Positions 1 to 5,651 of a stretch of 7,477 bases of DNA are shown here, in pieces. The stretch is from Pseudomonadota bacterium (GTDB taxonomy: Bacteria > Pseudomonadota > Gammaproteobacteria > Steroidobacterales > Steroidobacteraceae): NCBI GenBank assembly GCA_021815905.1, contig JAKAZP010000124.1:1-7477 (forward strand). Direction: 5' to 3'. The position numbers and the translations under genes are program-made. Numbering within the stretch: the stretch's first letter is position 1; every line of letters begins with the position of its first letter. The notes beneath the pieces were generated by a model. That model made no database searches, was not told the DNA's origin, and saw only the letters and a program-made list of their open reading frames with translations.

Positions 1-268
1 CGAGATGCAGCGCACCCCGGTCGATCAGGCGGAGTTCGAGCGCGTCAAGGCGCTGCTGCTGCGGCAGATTCCGCTCGATGAGTCGAGTGTCGATGCCATC
101 GCCGCAGGCTTCATCCACGACGTCGACCTCGGGCTGCCGCTCGATGAGCCCACGGTCGCCGCCCGGCGCTACATCGCCCTGCAACCCGCGCAGGTGCGGG
201 CGGCATTCCGCAAGTGGATGCGTCCCGAGGACCTCGTGCAGATCAGCGAGGGGCCGCCGCCGGGCTAG
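1..268 (+). CDS. M16-family (insulinase-like) zinc peptidase, C-terminal fragment
   Basis: This is the 3' end of a gene that begins left of the window; the frame is open from base 2 and ends at TAG 266-268, leaving 88 codons. The fragment resembles the end of the C-terminal domain of M16 peptidases: a helix with FERVKALLLRQIPL, then SVDAIAAGFIHDVDLGLPLD, an arginine/tyrosine segment (AARRYIAL), 'QPAQVRAAFRKWMRPEDLVQI' and a short Gly/Pro-rich tail. In this family the zinc-binding HxxEH motif lies in the N-terminal half, so it cannot be checked here. Gram-negative relatives usually act in the periplasm on peptides or as paired active/inactive subunits; which type this is cannot be told from the tail. 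The internal ATG at base 5 is very unlikely to be a true start because the fragment is far too short for the family and has no ribosome-binding site in view. Confidence 0.8.
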   Translation, partial: EMQRTPVDQAEFERVKALLLRQIPLDESSVDAIAAGFIHDVDLGLPLDEPTVAARRYIALQPAQVRAAFRKWMRPEDLVQISEGPPPG

Positions 269-272
269 CCCG
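261..272. repeat. Perfect 12-base palindrome over the peptidase stop codon
   Basis: CGGGCTAGCCCG reads the same on both strands and contains the TAG stop at 266-268. It has no loop and no following T-run, so it is not a normal intrinsic terminator. GCTCG (275-279) and CGAGC (289-293) just downstream could form a weak 5-bp hairpin. It may simply reflect GC-rich sequence. Confidence 0.5.
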
Positions 273-307
273 CTGCTCGGCTCGACGGCGAGCGGCCGCG
301 CCGTGAC

Positions 308-325
308 GCCGCCGCCGCCGCCGCC
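308..325. repeat. (GCC)6 trinucleotide run
   Basis: Six perfect GCC units lie in the noncoding gap between the peptidase gene and the ferritin-like gene, just upstream of a candidate promoter. Runs of this kind can vary in length by slippage. No reading frame that I trust crosses it. Confidence 0.8.
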
Positions 326-326
326 T

Positions 327-347
327 CAATTTGCCACAATTGCGTCA
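327..347 (+). promoter_or_regulatory. Possible extended -10 promoter with a CAATT-N6-AATTG dyad
   Basis: Bases 332-340 (TGCCACAAT) fit an extended -10 pattern, TGn followed by a hexamer matching TATAAT at four of six positions. No -35 box is visible because the upstream region is the GCC run. Overlapping it is an inverted repeat, CAATT (327-331) and AATTG (338-342) with a six-base spacer. This is the most A+T-rich spot in the 146-base gap. A transcript starting near 347 would have a leader of about 68 bases before the ATG at 415. Identification rests on pattern only. Confidence 0.3.
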
Positions 348-404
348 CTCCCCCGGCCGGATCGGCATCGAGACTCGTGCGCGTCGAGAGTCCACGCAGC
401 GCCC

Positions 405-410
405 GAGGAG
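405..410 (+). promoter_or_regulatory. Shine-Dalgarno site of the ferritin-like gene
   Basis: GAGGAG, separated by four bases (TCGC) from ATG 415, decides this start over the upstream TTG at 331. Confidence 0.75.
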
Positions 411-414
411 TCGC

Positions 415-1251
415 ATGTTTCCGAATCTCGAGATCTGGCTCAACCACTTCGAGTACCACGCCGGGCAGGCGCGAGCGGCGACGGAGACGGCATCGAGTCC
501 GCTGTCATCGAAGGAACGGCGCCTCATCGCCCGCTCGCTCGCCACTTTTCAGCTCGGCGAACGGTCCGACGGCGGCGGCCTGCTCGCGGCCGCCCGCCGC
601 TTCGCCGCGGAGCGCGACGCCGGGCCGCTGCCGCGCATCGTCGAGCTCCTCATCCTCGAGCAGCAGCGGCATGCGAGCCTGCTGCTCGAGTTCATGCGCG
701 AGCACGCCATCGCCCCGGCACGCCGGCACTGGACCGACACCCTCTTTCGGCGCCTGCGGCGACTCGGTGGATTCGAGCTGTACCTCCACGCGCTCATCGC
801 GGCCGAGCTCATCGGCCATGTCTATTATCGCGCGCTCGAGGAGGCGACGAGCTGCCGCCGGCTCAAGCTTCTCTGCCGCACCCTGCGCGCCGACGAGCTG
901 GCGCACGTCGGGCTCGAGTCGGAGCTCATTCTCGCGCTGCGCTCGCGCAGGTCGGAAGTCTCTCAGGCCGTGACGCGGCTCGCGCACCGCGGATTCTTCA
1001 TCTCCGCGGCGCTCGCGGTGTGGCTGACTCACCGCGCGCTGCTGCGCCAGTCGGGATTCTCGGCCACGGGATTCCTGCGCGCATGCCGCTCGCAGTACGC
1101 CTTCCATCTCGATCCGCCATCGCCCGGCTCCTCGCGAGGGGCCGAATCCCGCGAGCCTGCCGCAAGCCGTCCAACCCGCGCACCTCGGGCGTGCGCGGCG
1201 CCGATCGCCGCGCTCAGTCGGCGGCGGGCGTCATCGCCGGCTCGGTCCTGA
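415..1251 (+). CDS. Ferritin-like (probable di-iron) four-helix protein with low-complexity C-terminal tail
   Basis: The product has 278 residues from ATG 415, chosen because GAGGAG (405-410) lies four bases upstream; an in-frame TTG at 331 has no such support. The first ~232 residues look like a ferritin-like helical bundle with carboxylate/histidine motifs in order: TFQLGE with Glu49, LEQQRH with Glu82 and His86, AELIGH with Glu131, and DELAH with Glu161 and His164. These fit the four ligand helices of a di-iron centre, but the usual EExxH has Gln83 in place of the second Glu in the first motif. A hydrophobic stretch near residues 194-204 (FFISAALAVWL) follows the bundle. Related families include ferritin-like oxidases and hydroxylases; I cannot assign a substrate. 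Residues 233-278 are an Arg/Ala/Ser/Pro-rich tail without recognisable structure, and its end overlaps the convergent pump gene. No signal peptide is seen, so it is probably cytoplasmic or membrane-associated. Confidence 0.75.
   Translation: MFPNLEIWLNHFEYHAGQARAATETASSPLSSKERRLIARSLATFQLGERSDGGGLLAAARRFAAERDAGPLPRIVELLILEQQRHASLLLEFMREHAIAPARRHWTDTLFRRLRRLGGFELYLHALIAAELIGHVYYRALEEATSCRRLKLLCRTLRADELAHVGLESELILALRSRRSEVSQAVTRLAHRGFFISAALAVWLTHRALLRQSGFSATGFLRACRSQYAFHLDPPSPGSSRGAESREPAASRPTRAPRACAAPIAALSRRRASSPARS
1214..1251. other. Convergent 3' overlap of the ferritin-like and RND genes
   Basis: The + strand gene ends with TGA at 1249-1251, while the - strand pump gene ends with TGA at 1216-1214, so 38 bases code on both strands. 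I see no T-run terminator for either direction nearby; the palindrome CCTCGCGAGG at 1130-1139 lies inside the + strand gene. Transcripts from the two sides probably overlap. Confidence 0.8.
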
Positions 1252-4200
1252 CCTGGCGCTGGCGCTCGTGGTCGGCCGCGAGCGCGAGGTAGACCGCAGG
1301 CACGATGAACAGCGTGAACAGCGTGCCGATCGAGAGGCCGGTGAAGATCACGATGCCCATGGCGAACCGCCCCGCTGCGCCCGCGCCGGTGGCGACCACG
1401 AGCGGCAGCACGCCGAGCACCATCGCCGCGGTGGTCATCAGGATCGGGCGCAGCCGTACCGCCGCCGCCTCCTCGATGGCCTGCCGCTTGGGCGTGCCCG
1501 CACGCTGCAGGTCGTTGGCGAACTGCACCATCAGGATGCCGTGCTTGCTGATCAGGCCGAGCAGCGTCACCAGGCCCACCTGAGTGTAGATATTGAGCGT
1601 CGTGAACCCGACGTTGATGAACAGCAGCGCCCCGAACAGCGCCGCCGGCACCGACACCAGGATCACGATCGGATCGCGGAAGCTCTCGAACAGCGCCGCG
1701 AGCGCGAGAAACACGATGACGAGCGAGAAGCCGAACGTCATCAGGAAGCCGCTCGAGCCCTGCATGTACTGGCGCGACTCACCGGAGTAGTCGGCGGTGT
1801 AGCCCGTGGGCGCGACCTCGTCGAGCGTCTTGCGCAGGAACGCGAGCGCCGCTCCCTCGGACACCGCGGGGGCGCCCGCGATGGTGACCGAGTTCAGCTG
1901 CTGGAAGTGGTTGATGGTCTCGGGAACGGTCTGACGCGTGAGGTGCGCCACGGTGCCGAGCTGCACCAGGGAGCCGTCGGCGGCGCGCAGATTGTAGTCG
2001 AGCACCTGATGGGGATTCAGCCGGTACTTCTGCAGCACCTGCGGAATCACCTGGTACGAGCGCCCGTCGAGCGAGAAGTAGTTGACGTAACCGCCGCCGA
2101 GCGCCGCGCCGAGCGTCGAGGCGACGTTCTGCTGCGTGAGGCCCAGCTGCGCCACCATGTCCGGGTCGACGACCAGCGTCTCCTGCGGCTTGTCGATCTT
2201 CAGGTCATCGTCCACGAACCAGAACAGGCCGCTCGCCTTGGCCCGATCGAGCACCTTCTGCGCCACCTGATACAGGCTCTGGATCGAGTCCCCGGTCGTG
2301 ATGACGAACTGCACCGGCAACCCGCCGGCCCCCGGCAGAGGCGGGAACTGGAAGGCGGCCACCCGCGCCCCCGCGATGCGGTTCCAGCGCTGCTGCAGGA
2401 TCTTCTGCAGCTCATCCGCCGAGCGGTTGCGCTCGTTCCAGGGCTTGAACATGATGCCGCCGAATCCCTGGCTGACCGCCGGTGAGCCGATCAGCTGAAA
2501 GGCGGCCATATACTCCGGCAGGGTCCGCGCCACCTGGTACACCTGTTTCGAGTAGAGCTGCATCTGCTGCAGCGTCGCATCGGGAGGACCGATGAGCTGG
2601 TAGAGCACCACGCCCTCGTCCTCCTGCGGAGCGAGCTCCGAGGGGGAAGTGAGGAAGAGATAGGCGACACCGCCGAGCAGCAGCACGCCGAGCACGACGA
2701 GCACCTGCCAGGTCTCGAGCCAGCTTCCGAGGACGCGGTGATAGCCCGAGCGCAAGCGGGTGAACCCACGGTCGAGCAGGCGCGCGAATCGCCCCTCCTC
2801 CTGGGTCTCGCGGAAGATGCGCGAGCACATCATCGGCGAGAGGGTGAGGGCGACGATCGCCGAGACCGTGACCGCGCCGACGAGAGTGAACGCGAACTGG
2901 GTGAACAGCGCGCCGGTCAACCCGCTCTGGAACGCGATCGGCGCATAGGCCGCGACCAGCACCACGGTCATCGCGAGAATGGGGCCGCCGAGCTCGCGCG
3001 CGCCGCGCAGCGCCGCGTCCAGGGGCGTCGCGCCCTCCTTCATGTGCCGATCGACGTTCTCCACCACGATGATGGCGTCGTCGACCACCAGTCCGATCGC
3101 GAGCACGAGCGCGAGCAGGGTGAGGAGGTTGATGGAATAGCCGAGCGAGATCATCAGGATGAACGCCCCGATGAGCGAGAGCGGCATGGCGATCGCAGGC
3201 ACGGCGGCGGCGCGCGGGCTGCCGAGGAAGAGGAAGATCACCGCGGTCACGATGAGCAGCGCCTCGACCAGGGTCTGGATCACGTCCGAGATCGAGGCGT
3301 TGATGAACTTGCTGCCGTCGAAGACCAGCGTCTGGGTGATGCCGTGCGGCAGCTGCCGGGCGATGCCGGGCAACACCGCCCTCACCTGCCGCGCCACGTC
3401 GAGCACGTTGGCGGTCGGGGCCGGCTGGATGCCGACGAACACGCCCGTGCGGCCGTTGAAGTTGATGGTGGAGTCGTAGTTCTGCGCGCCGAGGACCACG
3501 GTCGCGACGTCCTCGAGCCGCACGATCGCCCCGTTCGCCTGGCGGATGACCAGTCGCCGGAACGCCTGCACGGTGTGCGGATCGGTGGAGGCGTTCAGAT
3601 TCACGCTGACCATCTGGCCCTTGGTGGAGCCGGCGGCGGACAGGTAGTTGTTGGCGGCGAGCGCCGCGTAGACATCGCCCGCGGTCACCCCGTGCGCGGC
3701 CATGCGGTCGGGATCGAGCCAGGCGCGCAGCGCGTAGATCCGCCCTCCGGAGATGTCGGCGTTCTGCACCCCGGGAATGGAGTCGAGCTTCGGCTGCACC
3801 ACGCGCACCAGGTAGTCGGTCACCGCGTTCGCCTGCAGCACCTTGCTCGAGTAACCGATGAACATGATGTCATTGGTCTCGTTGGTGGCGAGCGAGATGA
3901 CCGGCAGCTGCGACTGCGGCGGGAGCTGGTTGCGGACCGCGTTCACCTTGGCGCTGATCTCCGTGAGCGCCTTGCTCGAGGGGTAATTCAGGTGCAGGTA
4001 GGCGGTGATCACCGAGCTGCCGGCGCTCGAGGAGGACTCGAGATAGTCGATGCCCTGGGCCTGGGCGATCGCCGCCTCGAGCGGCTGGGTGATGAAGCCG
4101 GCGACCGTCTGCGCATCGGCGCCGTAGTAGGTCGTCTGAATGGTGATGACCGCATTCTCGGTCTGCGGGAATTGCGTCACCGGCAGCTGGAAGATGGCGC

Positions 4201-4279
4201 GGATCCCCAGGACGAGGATGAGCAGGCTGACGACCGCCGAGAGCACCGGCCGCCGGATGAACAGATCGGTCAGCTTCAC
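1214..4279 (-). CDS. RND-family efflux pump inner-membrane transporter, MexI-like (HAE1 group)
   Basis: This 1021-residue protein has the full length and layout of a hydrophobe/amphiphile RND pump, which exports drugs or other small molecules using the proton gradient as part of a trimeric envelope-spanning complex. It opens with the typical MKLTDLFIRRPVLS and a first membrane helix (about 11-30), followed by a periplasmic porter domain with the NNYLSAAGSTKGQ stretch (210-222). Membrane helices follow from about 335, including GLVVDDAIIVVEN with the paired proton-relay Asp400 and Asp401. A second periplasmic loop spans about 550-840, and the C-terminal helices include LISKHGILMVQFAN with Lys912 and RLRPILMTT (about 942-950), so the charged relay residues appear intact. 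Overall wording is closest to MexI-type pumps in my memory. The start is GTG at 4279, with GAGGGG (4290-4285) five bases upstream, overlapping the adaptor's TGA; only nine bases separate the two genes. Substrate is unknown. Confidence 0.95.
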   Translation of the reverse strand: MKLTDLFIRRPVLSAVVSLLILVLGIRAIFQLPVTQFPQTENAVITIQTTYYGADAQTVAGFITQPLEAAIAQAQGIDYLESSSSAGSSVITAYLHLNYPSSKALTEISAKVNAVRNQLPPQSQLPVISLATNETNDIMFIGYSSKVLQANAVTDYLVRVVQPKLDSIPGVQNADISGGRIYALRAWLDPDRMAAHGVTAGDVYAALAANNYLSAAGSTKGQMVSVNLNASTDPHTVQAFRRLVIRQANGAIVRLEDVATVVLGAQNYDSTINFNGRTGVFVGIQPAPTANVLDVARQVRAVLPGIARQLPHGITQTLVFDGSKFINASISDVIQTLVEALLIVTAVIFLFLGSPRAAAVPAIAMPLSLIGAFILMISLGYSINLLTLLALVLAIGLVVDDAIIVVENVDRHMKEGATPLDAALRGARELGGPILAMTVVLVAAYAPIAFQSGLTGALFTQFAFTLVGAVTVSAIVALTLSPMMCSRIFRETQEEGRFARLLDRGFTRLRSGYHRVLGSWLETWQVLVVLGVLLLGGVAYLFLTSPSELAPQEDEGVVLYQLIGPPDATLQQMQLYSKQVYQVARTLPEYMAAFQLIGSPAVSQGFGGIMFKPWNERNRSADELQKILQQRWNRIAGARVAAFQFPPLPGAGGLPVQFVITTGDSIQSLYQVAQKVLDRAKASGLFWFVDDDLKIDKPQETLVVDPDMVAQLGLTQQNVASTLGAALGGGYVNYFSLDGRSYQVIPQVLQKYRLNPHQVLDYNLRAADGSLVQLGTVAHLTRQTVPETINHFQQLNSVTIAGAPAVSEGAALAFLRKTLDEVAPTGYTADYSGESRQYMQGSSGFLMTFGFSLVIVFLALAALFESFRDPIVILVSVPAALFGALLFINVGFTTLNIYTQVGLVTLLGLISKHGILMVQFANDLQRAGTPKRQAIEEAAAVRLRPILMTTAAMVLGVLPLVVATGAGAAGRFAMGIVIFTGLSIGTLFTLFIVPAVYLALAADHERQRQVRTEPAMTPAAD

Positions 4280-4284
4280 GCGAA

Positions 4285-4290
4285 CCCCTC
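4285..4290 (-). promoter_or_regulatory. RND Shine-Dalgarno overlapping the adaptor stop codon
   Basis: On the - strand the sequence is TGAGGGGTTCGCGTG: the adaptor stop TGA (4291-4289) shares its last two bases with GAGGGG, which is five bases from the GTG start at 4279. This layout fits translational coupling of adaptor and pump. Confidence 0.75.
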
Positions 4291-5422
4291 AGTGCTCCTG
4301 CGGCGAGGGGTTGGGGTTGTCGAGCGGCACCACGCTGTTGTTGATGATGAGCGCCGTGCCGTTCGTGAGCTTCATCTGGCCGCTCGTGACCACCTCGTCA
4401 CCGGCGCGCACCCCTTTCAGGATGGCGATCTGATCCCCGCGGCTCGGCCCCACGGTGACGAAAACCATCTGCGCCGTCGGATGCCCCGAGGCCGTGGCGG
4501 CCTTCCTCACCAGGTAGACCGTCTCGCCGTAGGGGTTGTAGGTGATGGCGGTCTGCGGCAGGGTGATGTAGCGCTCCTTGGCCCCCGAATCGACCGCCGT
4601 GCGCACGAACATTCCGGGCAAGAGCCGGTCGCCCGGATTCGGCAGCGTCGCCTCGGCCTCGAAGTTGCGCGTGGAGGCATTCACCAGCGGGTCGACCGAG
4701 GTGATCTTTCCCGCGAAGCTGCGCCCGGGGAAGGTATCCGTCGTGACGTGCACGCTCTGCCCCACCGCGATGTGCGCGAGCTCGTTCTGCGGCAACATGA
4801 AGTCGACGTAGATCGGATCGAGCGATTCGAGGCTCACGATCGCATCGCCGGGGTTGAGGTATTGTCCGGGATTGACGGTGGTGATGCCGAGCCGGCCGCT
4901 GAAGGGCGCGACCACGGTCTTCTTCGCCACCAGAGCCGCCTGGGCGGCTACCTGGTCCTCGGCGCTCTTCAGGTTCGCCTCGTCGGTGTCGAGCTGGGCC
5001 CGGCCGATCGCCTGCGCCTGGTACTGGATGAGATCACGGTGATAGACCAGCTGCGCGAGGTTGGCTTCCGCGGTGAGCGCGCGCAGCTGCGCCACGTCGG
5101 GCGCCGCGTTGAGCTGCACCAGCACCTGCCCGGCCCTCGCGTCCGCGCCGGACTTGAAGTGGATGCCGACGACGAGGCCCGCCACCTCGGTGGTCACCTC
5201 GACGCCGTGCACCGCGCGCAGGCTCCCCACCGCCCTCACCTCCGGCTGCCACTCGGAATAGCGCGCGGTGGTGGCGCTGACCGTCTGCGCGGGCGAGGCG
5301 TTCTTCGCCATCACCTGGCGGATCATGCGAGCCTTGAACAGATTGAAGCCCACGACCCCGCCCAGGAGGATGGCCATCAGGCCCAGCACGATGGCGAGCC
5401 GCCATCTCATCTTGCTCCTCAC
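4289..5422 (-). CDS. RND efflux periplasmic adaptor (membrane fusion protein), MexH-like
   Basis: This 377-residue protein is the periplasmic partner that joins the RND pump to an outer-membrane channel. It has an N-terminal membrane anchor (about 8-27) with no lipobox cysteine. A lipoyl half (about 72-106, GVEVTTEVAGLVVGIHFKSG) follows, then a fairly short helical hairpin (about 107-165) and the second lipoyl half with VAPFSGRLGI (171-180). The beta-barrel covers about 203-280 (DPIYVDFMLPQNEL, ending near LLPGMFVRT), and the membrane-proximal domain about 281-365 (LPQTAITYNPYGETVYLV). Length and order are normal for the family. Two in-frame starts are credible: GTG 5422 and ATG 5410, each preceded by a perfect GAGGAG at good spacing; the shorter form has 373 residues. 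It is the first gene of a two-gene operon with the pump; no TolC-like channel gene follows, so the channel is presumably encoded elsewhere. Confidence 0.95.
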   Translation of the reverse strand: MRSKMRWRLAIVLGLMAILLGGVVGFNLFKARMIRQVMAKNASPAQTVSATTARYSEWQPEVRAVGSLRAVHGVEVTTEVAGLVVGIHFKSGADARAGQVLVQLNAAPDVAQLRALTAEANLAQLVYHRDLIQYQAQAIGRAQLDTDEANLKSAEDQVAAQAALVAKKTVVAPFSGRLGITTVNPGQYLNPGDAIVSLESLDPIYVDFMLPQNELAHIAVGQSVHVTTDTFPGRSFAGKITSVDPLVNASTRNFEAEATLPNPGDRLLPGMFVRTAVDSGAKERYITLPQTAITYNPYGETVYLVRKAATASGHPTAQMVFVTVGPSRGDQIAILKGVRAGDEVVTSGQMKLTNGTALIINNSVVPLDNPNPSPQEH

Positions 5423-5433
5423 CGCTACTCCTC
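5415..5433 (-). promoter_or_regulatory. Two Shine-Dalgarno sites serving alternative adaptor starts
   Basis: On the - strand, GAGGAG at 5433-5428 is five bases before GTG 5422, and a second GAGGAG at 5420-5415 is four bases before ATG 5410. The second site overlaps the first codons of the longer reading frame. The ATG is the stronger start codon, so 5410 may be the main one. Confidence 0.65.
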
Positions 5434-5549
5434 GCCGCCGGCTCCTGATGCACGCCCCTCGAGCGCGGACGGATCGCCGGCCCCCGAAGGAGACCGGTCA
5501 CCGTGCTGATCGTCGAGAGGCCAGCCGGGAAAGCTGCCGGAAGCCGCGC

Positions 5550-5558
5550 ACTCTAGCA
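5550..5558 (-). promoter_or_regulatory. Candidate extended -10 promoter for the adaptor-pump operon
   Basis: The - strand reads TGC TAGAGT (5558-5550), an extended -10 pattern with four of six matches to TATAAT. The stretch where a -35 would lie (about 5573-5578, GGGGAA) does not match the consensus, which extended -10 promoters can tolerate. A transcript starting near 5543 would carry a leader of about 120 bases before GTG 5422. The site lies in the intergenic region that separates the two divergent operons. Confidence 0.4.
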
Positions 5559-5577
5559 GAACGCACCGGATTTTCCC

Positions 5578-5595
5578 CTCTCGCCCGGGAGAGAG
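5578..5595. promoter_or_regulatory. 18-base imperfect palindrome, candidate operator
   Basis: CTCTCGCCCGGGAGAGAG is an inverted repeat with CTCTC and GAGAG arms around a CCCGGG centre; only the sixth and thirteenth positions break the symmetry. It lies where the -35 region of the candidate adaptor promoter would be, a location where a bound repressor would block transcription. No regulator gene is in the window to pair with it. The same sequence could also form a hairpin in RNA, but there is no following T-run. Confidence 0.45.
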
Positions 5596-5645
5596 ACCGG
5601 TGTGGGAGACGGGTGATTTCATCGCCCGTGCCGGGATCGATGCGG

Positions 5646-5651
5646 TATCGT
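5646..5651 (+). promoter_or_regulatory. Weak candidate -10 box for the ABC operon
   Basis: TATCGT at 5646-5651 matches TATAAT at four of six positions. I see no good -35 at the usual distance. If used, transcription would begin near 5658-5659, at or next to an in-frame GTG at 5659, which would make the message leaderless and exclude the GTG at 5650 as the start. Confidence 0.2.

Larger units (their letters stand above)
5490..5614. repeat. Three spaced GAGACCGGT-type elements
   Basis: GAGACCGGT occurs exactly at 5490-5498 and 5593-5601, and a one-mismatch copy, GAGACGGGT, at 5606-5614. The last two start 13 bases apart, and the middle copy touches the 18-base palindrome. They could be binding sites for a regulator of the divergent genes, or chance in GC-rich DNA. 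Confidence 0.4.

Noticed and set aside
331..414. N-terminal extension of the ferritin-like protein from TTG 331
   Set aside because: No ribosome-binding site precedes TTG 331, the extension is Arg-rich, and it overlaps the candidate promoter; ATG 415 has a good site.
1126..1143. Terminator-like hairpin CCTC-GCGA-GGGG near the end of the ferritin-like gene
   Set aside because: The stem is only four pairs with one G-T wobble, lies inside the coding region and has no T-run.
78..1292. A 404-codon + strand frame overlapping the peptidase end and the ferritin-like gene
   Set aside because: It is Arg/Ala/Pro-rich without domains and crosses two better supported genes in another frame; the GAGGAG site and ligand motifs support the frame starting at 415.
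1268..2485. A 405-codon + strand open frame opposite the end of the pump gene
   Set aside because: It is rich in Arg, His, Glu and Asp, antisense to conserved RND sequence, and is the same type of shadow frame.
2738..5509. A 923-codon + strand open frame opposite the pump and adaptor
   Set aside because: It is antisense to two well-recognised genes, rich in Arg, His, Asp and Glu with no domain I recognise, as expected for a mirror frame in GC-rich codon usage.
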